NCBI GenBank assembly: GCA_910588565.1
Contig: CAJUPF010000010.1
Span: 1 to 33,700, forward strand
Origin: an uncultured Lachnospiraceae bacterium
GTDB lineage: Bacteria; Bacillota; Clostridia; Lachnospirales; Lachnospiraceae
DNA: 33,700 bases
Direction: 5' to 3'
The first letter of the stretch is position 1, and every line of letters starts with the position of its first letter. The notes under the pieces were generated by a model that worked only from the letters and a program-made list of their open reading frames with translations, was not told where the DNA came from and ran no database searches. A program made the translations under genes and the position numbers. Of the stretch, positions 14,266-23,021 are shown one piece after another.

Positions 14266-16842
14266 ATGAAAAGAAAGATAAACAAAACAGATAGAAAAAG
14301 AAGATTGATTGTTCCTTTTATTTTAGTTTTTTGTATTTTAGGAGCGGTTGTTTTTTTTATTTCAAATAAAATAGCAACAGCAATGTCCGAATCGGCAATT
14401 GGCAATCTGAGTGAAAGCCTGGATTTGATCAGCAATACGATAGAGGCGATTTTCGTACGGGAAGCCGAATTTCAGAAGCTGCTTGCACAGGAGCTGGCAG
14501 ATATGGAGAATCCGGAAGATTTTATTCTTTCCTATGAAAGAAATGATACCATGGTCAGGCTCTCGTTGATATTAGCGGGAGATACGGAAGGAATTTCCAA
14601 TACGGGCGAAGTTTTTACAGAAGAGGATCTGGATTTTTCAGGTGGAAAGACGGTAAATGAACTGCCAATGTCAGGCTCTTATATCAATAGTATGGGAACC
14701 TGGGCATATACAATAAAATGCCCTGTGAAAAGGGATGGGGAAGAGATTGCGGCGCTCTATGTCGAATATATCTATGATTCGATTGACGATGCGCTTCCCG
14801 GCAGATTTTACAATAATGACGCCAAGCTGTATCTTATGGATGCAGAAAGCGAGAGGCTGGTATTAAAGCCCAAGGGAATCGGGGAACGTGATGCGGGACA
14901 TCTGAGCCTGGAAGATTTTTATAATGCGAATAAAATTTTTGAAGAGTCGATCCAGACAGCTGTTGCGGAGAGTATCAGAGGCGGGGACGATGTTATGTTC
15001 TATCATGACATCCAGAATGAAAATTCTCTGATTTATATGTGGTCTGTCAATGAAGGAACCGTATACCTGATTGGATATGTGCCGATCCAGGCGATACAGC
15101 AGGAAGGGGATGCGGTCAGCCAGCATATATTTTTGGTTGCGGTTATTATGCTGGGAGCATTTTTGGGCTGTTGTATGCTATATCTGTTTTTTGAAAGGCA
15201 GCATGAAAAGATCCGGAGGGACCAAGAAGCAGAGCGTGAGCTTTATAACAAACAGTTAAAAGACGCACTGCAGACGGCGCAGATTGCGAATCATTCCAAG
15301 ACTATGTTTCTTTCCAATATGTCCCATGATATCCGTACGCCGATGAATGCCATACTGGGCTTTACCGCACTGCTTGCAAAAGATGTGAATAATCCTGAAA
15401 AAGTCCGGGAATATACAAAGAAAATTACAGCTTCCGGCCAGCATCTGCTGAGCCTGATCAATGACGTGCTGGATATGTCCAAGATTGAGAGCGGAAAGGC
15501 TGCGCTTACAATCGGAGAATTTACGCTAAACGATATGGTTTCTTCGGTTGATGCGATTATTCGTCCTATGGCAAAGGCCAAGGCGCAGTCGTTTGATATT
15601 ACTGTTACAGGAATTAAGCATGAGCTTCTGATTGGCGATGAGACCAGGATTAATCAGATTTTAATCAATCTCCTTTCCAATGCGGTGAAATATACGCAGG
15701 AAGGAGGGAATATCTGGTTTCGCATTATTGGGCAAAAACAGCATGCCAGCCAGTATGAACATATCCGGATCGAAGTGGAGGATAACGGATATGGAATGAC
15801 GCCGGAATACCTGGAAACGATTTTTGACGCTTTTACCAGAGCAGAGAACAGCACAACGAATAAAGTGCAGGGCACAGGGCTTGGCATGGCGATTACGAAG
15901 AATATTGTGGAGCTTATGGGAGGTTCCATAGAAGTTACCAGTGAAATAGGGAAAGGCAGCAAGTTTGTTGTGGAACTGGAGCTTCGTATTCCGGAAATCA
16001 AAGTGGATGGGCGCTTCTGGGAGCAGAGAGGGATTTCACGGATACTGGTGGTTGACGATGACGCAGAGATCCTTGAAGCTGTCCGGCTGCTGATGGAAGA
16101 TATGGGAGTGCGCGTTGACACGGCATGTAACGGAGAGGAAGCGCTGCATTTCAGAGAGCGTGCCTGTGAATCCGGAGAAGATTACCATGTGATTTTGCTG
16201 GACTGGAAGATGCCGGGAATGGATGGCATTGAGACGGCAAGGCAGCTGAGAAGGACTGCCTCAGAACATATCCCAATGCTGCTGCTGACCGGGTATGACT
16301 GGGAGGAGATTCAGGAAGAGGCTGCCAGGGCAGGAATTGACGGATTTCTGCAAAAGCCGTTTTTCGTGTCTGCGTTCCAGGAAAAGATCCTGGAGCTAAT
16401 GGAAGAACAGGATCAAAAGGAGAAATCTATGGAACATGCAGAAGAAGGCTGCCTTGCCGGACGGCACTTTCTTGTGGCTGAGGACAATGAGATCAACGCG
16501 GAGATTTTATCAGAGATTTTGCATATTGAGGGGGCGACCTGTGAAATTCTGGAAAATGGAAAGCTGGCGGCGGAATGTTTTGAACGGGCGCAGCCAGGAA
16601 GATTTGACGCAGTTCTGATGGATGTTCAGATGCCGGTGATGAACGGCTATGAAGCGTCAAGAACCATCCGGGCAAGTAAGCGGGACGATGCAAAGAAGAT
16701 ACCGATTATTGCAATGACAGCGAATGCATTTACAGAGGATGTCAAAGACGCCATGGATGCCGGGATGAACGCCCATATTGCAAAACCAATCGATGTGGAT
16801 TTGCTGAGAAAGACGCTGGATCAGTATTTAGAAAAGCGTTAG
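14266..16842 (+). CDS. Membrane hybrid sensor histidine kinase with two receiver domains
   Basis: 858 residues. A first membrane helix (about 14-34) and a second (about 287-309) enclose an extracytoplasmic sensor region of about 250 residues, probably Cache-like. The kinase core has the H-box MSHDIRTPMNAI with His354, the N-box INQILINLLSNAVKYT, the G1 box DNGYGM and the G2 box GTGLGMAI. The first receiver has phosphoacceptor Asp646 (LLDWKMPGMDG); the second has Asp786 (LMDVQMPVMNGYEA) and a conserved KP near the end. There is no DNA-binding output domain and no response-regulator gene nearby. The start site has only a weak CAGGG ribosome binding site. It is followed after 30 bases by a solute-binding lipoprotein gene, which may supply the ligand signal. 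Confidence 0.93.
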   Translation: MKRKINKTDRKRRLIVPFILVFCILGAVVFFISNKIATAMSESAIGNLSESLDLISNTIEAIFVREAEFQKLLAQELADMENPEDFILSYERNDTMVRLSLILAGDTEGISNTGEVFTEEDLDFSGGKTVNELPMSGSYINSMGTWAYTIKCPVKRDGEEIAALYVEYIYDSIDDALPGRFYNNDAKLYLMDAESERLVLKPKGIGERDAGHLSLEDFYNANKIFEESIQTAVAESIRGGDDVMFYHDIQNENSLIYMWSVNEGTVYLIGYVPIQAIQQEGDAVSQHIFLVAVIMLGAFLGCCMLYLFFERQHEKIRRDQEAERELYNKQLKDALQTAQIANHSKTMFLSNMSHDIRTPMNAILGFTALLAKDVNNPEKVREYTKKITASGQHLLSLINDVLDMSKIESGKAALTIGEFTLNDMVSSVDAIIRPMAKAKAQSFDITVTGIKHELLIGDETRINQILINLLSNAVKYTQEGGNIWFRIIGQKQHASQYEHIRIEVEDNGYGMTPEYLETIFDAFTRAENSTTNKVQGTGLGMAITKNIVELMGGSIEVTSEIGKGSKFVVELELRIPEIKVDGRFWEQRGISRILVVDDDAEILEAVRLLMEDMGVRVDTACNGEEALHFRERACESGEDYHVILLDWKMPGMDGIETARQLRRTASEHIPMLLLTGYDWEEIQEEAARAGIDGFLQKPFFVSAFQEKILELMEEQDQKEKSMEHAEEGCLAGRHFLVAEDNEINAEILSEILHIEGATCEILENGKLAAECFERAQPGRFDAVLMDVQMPVMNGYEASRTIRASKRDDAKKIPIIAMTANAFTEDVKDAMDAGMNAHIAKPIDVDLLRKTLDQYLEKR

Positions 16843-16872
16843 TATGGATATATTGCAGGGAAAGGAGAAGTC

Positions 16873-18177
16873 ATGAAACGAGGTCAGAAAAGAGCTGCAG
16901 CCATTTTATTAGCCGGAGCAATGGCGCTTATGGCAGTTTCTTGTGGACAAAAAGATATAACCAGTGAAAATCTGCTTCAAAAGGAAACGGAAGAAGAGAA
17001 GGCGATTGTTCTGTTTGCGCCAATGGAGCGATCAAGGCCGGATGCTGAGAATGCTGCCAGAACAGCGTTTGATAAGACGATTATTATGGCTGAGGAAGCG
17101 CTGGGTGTGACAGTAGAGTACAATACCTATACAGCGGCGGATTATCAGGAAAAATCTTATGATGACGTGGCGCTTGACCGGATACGGAATGGGATGGATG
17201 ATCTTTACCTGCTGAATCCGGATGTCCTTCAAAAGATGGGAGAAGAAGGAAGGCTCGCAGACCTGTCTGATCTGAATTGTGTAAAAAATCTGCGAGAAGT
17301 TGTCAAAACAGCGAATACAGTAGATGGGAAACTGGTTGGAATATCGCAGGAAGTGGTAGTCTATGGATTGTTTGTCAATAAAGATATGTTTGACAGGTAT
17401 GGCCTTAAGCTGCCGGGGACACCGGAAGAATTTTTAGAATGCTGCAGGGTGTTTCAGGAGAACGGGATTGAAACGCCAATCGGAGCAAACCGTTGGTGGC
17501 TGGAAACTTTTGTATTTGCGCAGGCATATGCAGATCTGTATAATGGAGAGACGACGGAGGAAGAGATTGCCGCGTTAAATAGCGGGGAGCGTAAGTACAG
17601 TGATTATATGCGCAAGGGATTTGAATATTTAAAAAAACTGATAGATTTGGGATATATTGACGCCGAAAAAGCTTATACCTCTGAGGCGATTGAAGGGGAG
17701 GGAGCTGATTTTCTGGCGCAGAAGACGCCGATTGTTATGGCGTACTGGGGGGCTGCGAATGCGGAGACAGCTTATGGGAAAGCAGATTTTAATATGCAGG
17801 TAATTGGCTTTCCCAGTGATTGGGGGCAGATGCCGGTTGTATCTATGACAGGCATGTCAGTCCTGGCTGATTCAGAGCGTACAGAGGAGGCGAAGGCTGT
17901 TCTGGAAGTGATTCTCTCAGATGAGGCGCTGCAGGCGTATTCGGAAACAAACCAGGTGATATCGCCTTCAAAAAATGTGGAAGTAGAATGTATTCCGGCA
18001 TTGAAACCGTTAAATGATCTGGTGAATGAGGGAAGATATGTACTTGCCAGTAACGCTGGCCTGAAAGTGGAACAGTGGGGAAATACATGCCTGATTGTGC
18101 GGGAACTGCTAAACGGCGCTTCTGTCGATGAATGTATGGCGGAATTTGACAGGCTGCAGGAGGAGTCCCTGCAGTAA
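16873..18177 (+). CDS. Extracellular solute-binding lipoprotein (sugar-type, SBP family 1)
   Basis: 434 residues with lipobox AVSC (Cys24). The rest matches the family 1 ABC solute-binding fold: VVYGLFVNKDMFDRYGLKLPGTPEEFLECCRVFQENGIETP is a characteristic hinge segment, followed later by a Trp-rich ligand face (NRWWLETFVFAQ). AAAGGAG precedes the ATG. No permease or ATPase gene is adjacent on either side. It is co-oriented with and close to the sensor kinase, so it may present ligand to the kinase sensor domain rather than, or in addition to, serving a transporter encoded elsewhere. The ligand cannot be told from sequence. Confidence 0.88.
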   Translation: MKRGQKRAAAILLAGAMALMAVSCGQKDITSENLLQKETEEEKAIVLFAPMERSRPDAENAARTAFDKTIIMAEEALGVTVEYNTYTAADYQEKSYDDVALDRIRNGMDDLYLLNPDVLQKMGEEGRLADLSDLNCVKNLREVVKTANTVDGKLVGISQEVVVYGLFVNKDMFDRYGLKLPGTPEEFLECCRVFQENGIETPIGANRWWLETFVFAQAYADLYNGETTEEEIAALNSGERKYSDYMRKGFEYLKKLIDLGYIDAEKAYTSEAIEGEGADFLAQKTPIVMAYWGAANAETAYGKADFNMQVIGFPSDWGQMPVVSMTGMSVLADSERTEEAKAVLEVILSDEALQAYSETNQVISPSKNVEVECIPALKPLNDLVNEGRYVLASNAGLKVEQWGNTCLIVRELLNGASVDECMAEFDRLQEESLQ

Positions 18178-18247
18178 TACATAAGGGCTGCAGGGTTTAC
18201 CTCCAGGCTGCAATCAGAGAAACAATTCGTTTTGTGTTCCTGATAAA

Positions 18248-19087
18248 TCAGCTTCTTAACTGTTCCAATAGTTCATAAGGAATCGATAAATGCCCCATGC
18301 CGCTTCCCAGCCGGATATGGGGTTTATTGCTTCCATGGAAATCAGAGCCGCCGGAGAGTTTCAGATTGTATTCTGCAGCCAGTTTGCGGACATAACGTTC
18401 GTCTCCGGGCTGATAGGTGGAATAAAGGGCTTCAATCCCTTCTAAGCCTTCGGCTTTGCAGTCGTTAAGCAGTTCGCGGAGCCTTTCATCGCTCATATGA
18501 TAGAGAATAGGGTGTGCCAAAATGGCAGTTCCGCCCGCAGAATGAATCAGCCGGACTGCTTCCTGCGGAGAAATCTTTGCTCTTGGGATATAGCACCGGC
18601 AGCCGTCGCCGATATAGGTTTCAAATGCTTCGGATATGGATTTGATATATCCTTTTTCATATAAATATCTTGCCGTATGTGCCCGTGTAAGGACTGCATC
18701 GGGGAACATTTCCCGAAGCGCTTCTTCGGAAATTTCAAATCCTTCTTCTCTGAGTTTTTGGTACATTTTCACATTCCGGTTGTCCCGGTTATCCCGAAAG
18801 TCAGCCAGATGCGACAGCAGTTTTTGGTTGGTTTCATCCAGAAACAGTCCGACCATATGGACTTCTTTTCCTTTGTAATCGGTAGAAAGCTCTACGCCTG
18901 GGATCAGTTCGATAGAAAGAGCGCGTGCCGCTTCTCTTGCCTCAGCAATTCCATTGACGGTATCATGATCGGTTAATGCAAAAGCGGTAAGCCCGGCTTT
19001 TTTGGCTTCCGCTGCCAGTTCTGTTGGGGTAAGTGTGCCGTCAGAGGCGGTGGAGTGAACGTGCAGATCGATTGTTTTAGTATTCAT
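18248..19087 (-). CDS. PHP-domain metal-dependent phosphoesterase
   Basis: 279 residues of the PHP family related to YciV/RNase AM (3',5'-nucleotide bisphosphate phosphatase). Metal-binding motifs: DLHVHSTASDGTLTP at the N-terminus, ALTDHDTVNGIAEA, PGVELSTDYKGKEVHMVGLF, AHTARYLYEKGYI, ILAHPILYH, and SGGSDFHGSNKPHIRLG near the end. All PHP metal ligands appear present. ATG 19087 has AAAGGAG upstream. It lies 85 bases downstream of the Spx/ArsC-flavoprotein gene on the same strand and may share its transcript. Substrate (small nucleotide versus RNA end) is inferred from the family only. Confidence 0.9.
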   Translation of the reverse strand: MNTKTIDLHVHSTASDGTLTPTELAAEAKKAGLTAFALTDHDTVNGIAEAREAARALSIELIPGVELSTDYKGKEVHMVGLFLDETNQKLLSHLADFRDNRDNRNVKMYQKLREEGFEISEEALREMFPDAVLTRAHTARYLYEKGYIKSISEAFETYIGDGCRCYIPRAKISPQEAVRLIHSAGGTAILAHPILYHMSDERLRELLNDCKAEGLEGIEALYSTYQPGDERYVRKLAAEYNLKLSGGSDFHGSNKPHIRLGSGMGHLSIPYELLEQLRS

Positions 19088-19172
19088 AATGGGGATTCTC
19101 CTTTTTGATTTTGCCGGATTTCGTTATAGTTCTTCAGGATAGTACATCTTCTAAGGGTTTTGTTTGCGCTGG

Positions 19173-20000
19173 TTATCGTGCTTTTCCGGTAACCTGTTCT
19201 ACCATAAGCTTCATGACCGTTGTCGCTGGGATCACAGCTTTATTATAGGAAAACTCTTCCTGATGATACTGCGCCATTAACACAGAAAGCGCGTGCTCTT
19301 TTTCCGATTCCGGCACGATTTCTATCCTGCCGTGTCCAATCACACTTTCGTATTTCATTGTACAGGTTCCTTTTTCCGGATTCATTACCAGCTGATGTGA
19401 CGTGTCCATTTCAAAACTTACCCGGTTGTCTTTTTTGATTAATTCATATTTCGTTCCTTCATTTGCGCCGTGGAAATACAGCGTGATGTTTTTGCCGTCA
19501 GTCTGCATACCAAAATTAAGCGGCAGAATATACGGGTATCCGTCATTGTGGAGCGCCAGGCGGCAGACGTCGCATTTTTTTATCACACGGATAATCTCTT
19601 TGATATCGGTGAGTTCCCGGTCATGCCTTCTCATATGTGGGGTGTTCTGGACTGTCAGCTGTTCTTTCCATTCCTCTTCCTTAAAACCAATCAGAACCGT
19701 ATCGTCCGTAACCAGGATCGGGCGTTTCACAAGCATACCGTCTGACGCTAACAGCGCATATTGATCTTCTTCGCTCATTGTGGGAAGCTTGTCCTTTAGG
19801 CTTAGTTCTTTGTACCGGTTACCGCTGGTATTGAAAAAACGCTTTAATGGCAGGCCGCTGGTTTGGCGCCATTTTTTGAGTTCTTCAATGGAAGGGTTGT
19901 TCTCTTTGATTGGGCGTTTTTCATATGGAATACCTGCTGCATCCAGCCATTTTTCCGCTTTTTTACAGGTACTGCATTTGGCATATTCGATGAATATCAT
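19173..20000 (-). CDS. Spx/ArsC-like thioredoxin-fold protein fused to a NimA/PNPOx-type flavin-binding domain
   Basis: 275 residues in one uninterrupted frame. Residues 1 to about 115 are an ArsC/Spx-family domain: FIEYAKCSTCKKAEKWLD with a CxxC (Cys9, Cys12), GLPLKRFFNTSGNRYKEL, and LVKRPILVTDDTVLIGF, whose KRPI is the family's conserved turn. Residues about 125-275 are a pyridoxamine-5'-phosphate-oxidase-like (NimA-type) split barrel: MRRHDRELTDIKEIIRVI, LALHNDGYPYILPLNFG, LYFHGANEGTKYELIKKDNRVSFEMD. ATG 20000 has GAGGAGGAAC upstream; the longer frame to 20045 is rejected. A redox role, perhaps reduction of a nitro compound or a stress thiol switch, is inference. Confidence 0.85.
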   Translation of the reverse strand: MIFIEYAKCSTCKKAEKWLDAAGIPYEKRPIKENNPSIEELKKWRQTSGLPLKRFFNTSGNRYKELSLKDKLPTMSEEDQYALLASDGMLVKRPILVTDDTVLIGFKEEEWKEQLTVQNTPHMRRHDRELTDIKEIIRVIKKCDVCRLALHNDGYPYILPLNFGMQTDGKNITLYFHGANEGTKYELIKKDNRVSFEMDTSHQLVMNPEKGTCTMKYESVIGHGRIEIVPESEKEHALSVLMAQYHQEEFSYNKAVIPATTVMKLMVEQVTGKAR

Positions 20001-20078
20001 TGGTTGTTCCTCCTCGTCTGTAACTTCCATTATAGAATACCACAAAAACAGGCGGATACAACATAAATTTAAAGGTAC

Positions 20079-20107
20079 TTGAACGCATTTTATTATAATG
20101 TTATGAT
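20079..20107 (+). promoter_or_regulatory. Promoter of the HExxH protein gene
   Basis: TTGAAC (20079-20084), 17-base spacer, TATGAT (20102-20107). The start codon lies 29 bases downstream, with GGGGG as ribosome binding site. Confidence 0.65.
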
Positions 20108-20136
20108 TAGTTCAAAAACAAAGGGGGAAATCACGA

Positions 20137-21111
20137 ATGAAACAAATCAAGAAAACATGCAGGATGCTTTTGGCGGCGCTTTTGCTTCTGTCCGTATCTC
20201 TTACATCCGTTGAAGTATCCGCGGCAGTAAAAGCGCCTTCTGTTAATGCAAAAATCACCACCAAAAACGTGCAGAATCTTCTGAAAAAATACGATCCGGA
20301 TGGAGCCTATATTCTGCAGAAGCAGATACAGGCAGGAGACGATATTCTGTTCTGGTTTTCCGGCAGCAGCAGAATTTTGGATTCTGTTTCAACGGCAGTT
20401 CATGAGGAAACGCATGCATATAGTTTTCACTACGCCAGAAATTATCAGGAGATGGCATATTTTGTCGGAAATAAGAAAACCATTTATGTACCGTATACGG
20501 AAGTTTATGAATCAAAAAAAATGGCGGCTTCCATCCCGAAAAAGCTTCGGACTTCCAGATACAATACCTATGTGGCAAAGCCGACCGCCAATCTGTCCTC
20601 TAATGTACAGGGAGCGTATGGGCTGATGAATGAATTTATGGCATATCGGGCCGGGATGAATACAAGTGTTTCCATGTTTTCCTATCTCAAGCCGCAGAAG
20701 GCAGGATGGGATGCCTGGAAGACGTATATCAATTTATGCGAAAACGGCAGACAGGCATATGCGGAATTTAAGTACTATATTCTGCATTATCTGTATTATG
20801 CGAAAAAACATTATCCGAATGTGTATAAAGGAATTGTGACAAACAGAGAGTTCTGCAGAGCCTATAAGAGACTGGAAAGCAGTTATGCGAAACTGAATAA
20901 AACCTATACAAAAGATTTGCAGAAACTTAAGAAAATCATAGAAAAACAGGGGGATACTTTAGAAATATCAGATGAAAGCGTTATGCTTATACATGGAAGA
21001 AACGGAACCGGAGTCGGAAGGTTTACAACGGCGTATAAAGTTCTGACGAAAGAGCTTGGAAAGAAAAAATACAAATTGATACACAGTGCATTGGTGAAAA
21101 AGGGAGCGTAA
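20137..21111 (+). CDS. Secreted protein with HExxH motif, putative metallopeptidase
   Basis: 324 residues with a Sec signal peptide (MKQIKKTCRMLLAALLLLSVSLTSVEVSAA). AVHEETHAYSFHY gives the zincin motif His89-Glu90-x-x-His93. LMNEFMAYRAG further on offers Glu166 as a third zinc ligand, as in gluzincins. The rest is Tyr/Lys-rich and helical. No family name was recognised, so peptidase activity is inferred only from the motif. The stop codon overlaps the ATG of the response-regulator remnant (TAATG at 21109-21113). Confidence 0.75.
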   Translation: MKQIKKTCRMLLAALLLLSVSLTSVEVSAAVKAPSVNAKITTKNVQNLLKKYDPDGAYILQKQIQAGDDILFWFSGSSRILDSVSTAVHEETHAYSFHYARNYQEMAYFVGNKKTIYVPYTEVYESKKMAASIPKKLRTSRYNTYVAKPTANLSSNVQGAYGLMNEFMAYRAGMNTSVSMFSYLKPQKAGWDAWKTYINLCENGRQAYAEFKYYILHYLYYAKKHYPNVYKGIVTNREFCRAYKRLESSYAKLNKTYTKDLQKLKKIIEKQGDTLEISDESVMLIHGRNGTGVGRFTTAYKVLTKELGKKKYKLIHSALVKKGA

Positions 21112-21179
21112 TGGCAGGTAAAAAATTACTGATTATTGAGGATGACGCAGAGTTCAGAGAGAGCTTACATGTATGGTAA
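21111..21179 (+). pseudogene. Remnant of a response regulator (N-terminus only)
   Basis: ATG 21111 starts MAGKKLLIIEDDAEFRESLH, the first strand and acidic pocket of a receiver domain, then stops at TAA 21177-21179 after 22 residues. The rest of the receiver and output domain is missing. It joins directly to a histidine-kinase fragment, which points to one internal deletion near 21165-21180. Confidence 0.75.
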
Positions 21180-21405
21180 AACTGGAACAGGATGTAATTG
21201 TATTTGAAGCAGAGGAACATTCTATCAGAAGAACCATTCTTTATGCGATAGATGCGGTATATGAAAAGCTGGAAAAGAAAGGGCTTACGCTTGTTTTGGA
21301 ACCTGATAAGGATATTTTGCTGTTATACAATAGAAAGTGGACGGCTGAGGTTTTTGTAAATCTTCTGGAAAATGCAATTAAATACACGGATCAGGGAGGG
21401 ATGAA
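21173..21405 (+). pseudogene. Remnant of a histidine kinase (start of ATPase domain)
   Basis: The frame from 21173 reads VIVFEAEEHSIRRTILYAIDAVYEKLEKKGLTLVL and then WTAEVFVNLLENAIKYTDQGG, the N-box of a histidine kinase HATPase_c domain. The H-box and sensor before it and the G1/G2 boxes after it are absent. After about 21405 the frame runs on to 21523 over the start of the DUF1848 gene and reads as non-homologous sequence. It is the 3' side of a collapsed response regulator/kinase pair. Confidence 0.75.
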
Positions 21406-21419
21406 ATTGGGAGATAGAA

Positions 21420-22358
21420 ATGATAATACAGACAGGAATGCGGACGGATATTCCGGCATTTTACCACGAATGGCTGCTGAACCGAATCAAAGAGGGATAT
21501 GTGCTTGTCCGCAATCCATATAATCCGGGCAGTGTAACAAGATACCGATTATCTCCGGATGTGGTGGATCTAATCGTATTCTGCACAAAGAATCCCAAAC
21601 CTGTACTTTCACATATGGATGTTCTGCAGCCTTATGGACAATATTGGTTTGTTACGATTACGCCTTATGGAAAAGAGATGGAGCCAAATGTTCCAAAGAA
21701 AGAGCAGGTCATGGAGAGCTTTCAAAAGCTTTCCGGAATTGCCGGCATAGATTCGGTGGGCTGGCGGTATGATCCTATTTTGATAAACAAAGAGTATTCC
21801 GTGGAATGGCATATTGCAGAGTTTGAACGCATGGCCAGAACGCTCTCAGGATATACAAAGACATGCGTAATCAGTTTTATTGATATCTACAATAAAGTAA
21901 AGCGCAATTTCCCGGAAGCAGAAGCAGTTTCAAAAGCAGACAGGCTTGCCATTGGCAGAGAATTGATTCCAATTGCGGGCAGGTACGGCATGACAATAAA
22001 GCCGTGCGCAGAGGGAAAGGAGCTGGAACCATATGGAGCGGACTGTTCTGGCTGTATGACAGTAAGCGCCTTTGAAACAGCTCTGCATAAGTATCTCAAT
22101 GCTCCAAAGAAAAAGAACAACCAGCGGAACGGCCAGTGCGCCTGTCTGCTTGGCGTAGATATCGGCGCATATGATACCTGCGGGCATTTGTGCAGATACT
22201 GCTATGCCAATACGAATGCTGCGGTTGTAAAGGAAAACAGAAAAAAGCATAATCCAAAATCTCCATTTTTGCTTGGAGACAGTATGCCCGGTGATGTGAT
22301 TCATGAGGCTGTCCAGAAAAGCTGGATAGACGGGCAGATGAGATTTGACTTTGGATAA
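21420..22358 (+). CDS. DUF1848 family protein with radical-SAM-like Cys motif
   Basis: 312 residues of the DUF1848 family (pattern TDIPAFYHEWLLNRIKEGY at the N-terminus and DLIVFCTKNPKPVL, HMDVLQPYGQYWFVTITPYG). Near the C-terminus Cys254-x3-Cys258-x2-Cys261 (DTCGHLCRYCYAN) matches the spacing of a radical SAM [4Fe-4S] site, but at the opposite end of the chain from classical radical SAM enzymes. DCSGC lies upstream of it. The ATG at 21420 is preceded by GGGAG and gives the usual family start. It lies directly after the two-component scar and before the zinc-ribbon gene. Biochemical function is unknown to me. Confidence 0.85.
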   Translation: MIIQTGMRTDIPAFYHEWLLNRIKEGYVLVRNPYNPGSVTRYRLSPDVVDLIVFCTKNPKPVLSHMDVLQPYGQYWFVTITPYGKEMEPNVPKKEQVMESFQKLSGIAGIDSVGWRYDPILINKEYSVEWHIAEFERMARTLSGYTKTCVISFIDIYNKVKRNFPEAEAVSKADRLAIGRELIPIAGRYGMTIKPCAEGKELEPYGADCSGCMTVSAFETALHKYLNAPKKKNNQRNGQCACLLGVDIGAYDTCGHLCRYCYANTNAAVVKENRKKHNPKSPFLLGDSMPGDVIHEAVQKSWIDGQMRFDFG

Positions 22359-22386
22359 ATGGAAATTTGCATGTAAGGGGGCTTAT

Positions 22387-23004
22387 ATGGTCAAACGATT
22401 TAACGATGTTCCATACCATACCTTTTCCTTTTGGACGGATATGACTGTCGTCTGTCCCAAATGTGGGAAAGCAGGAACGGTTCATTTTAATCCGGACTCT
22501 GGTAAGGCACAGTTTCAATGCAAGTCGTGCTATGCGCAACAAGAAGCTGTGCCGGGCGGCAGCGATGCGTTTGAAGTAACCGCGCAATGTACGTCGACCG
22601 GAAAATATTTTCGGGCTTTTTTGCCTGAAAATAGCATTCATGGACCAAAGGCAAAGGTTGCATGTCCTTACTGCAAAGAAATTGTGACAGGGGATGTGGA
22701 TACAAGCATACGGCAGCATATGGTATTCCAGGATATACGACATGCAGAGGACCCGTATTTTCACTATCCGTTTTATTTTAAGGCAAGTTATCGGGGGAAA
22801 CTGATATGGGCATTCAACAGGGAGCACTTACAATATCTGATCGATTATTTATCGGCAGATCTGCGTACGGTACAGCCTGATTTTTATCAAACATACAGGA
22901 CAATGCGTTCCCAGTCCGATATGCTCCCGGCCTTTATGAAAACTGCAAAAAACCGGGAAAGTATCGTGAAGCTGCTGCTTAAACTTCAATGGGAAATTTT
23001 TTAG
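22387..23004 (+). CDS. Zinc-ribbon protein of unknown function
   Basis: 205 residues; start ATG 22387 with AAGGGGG upstream. Two possible zinc sites: CPKCGKAG...CKSC (about 20-48) and CTSTGKYF...CPYCKE (about 62-98). The C-terminal half (FHYPFYFKASYRGKLIWAFNREHLQYLIDYL) is a compact domain rich in aromatic and basic residues. I do not recognise the family. It lies 28 bases after DUF1848 and 17 bases before the aldo/keto reductase, in the same direction, so the three probably share a transcript. Confidence 0.75.
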   Translation: MVKRFNDVPYHTFSFWTDMTVVCPKCGKAGTVHFNPDSGKAQFQCKSCYAQQEAVPGGSDAFEVTAQCTSTGKYFRAFLPENSIHGPKAKVACPYCKEIVTGDVDTSIRQHMVFQDIRHAEDPYFHYPFYFKASYRGKLIWAFNREHLQYLIDYLSADLRTVQPDFYQTYRTMRSQSDMLPAFMKTAKNRESIVKLLLKLQWEIF

Positions 23005-23021
23005 AACAGGAGGATGTTTGT

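Noticed and set aside
21173..21523. A 116-residue stand-alone gene
   Set aside because: Only the first 75 residues resemble a kinase; the rest is read out of frame over the DUF1848 start.
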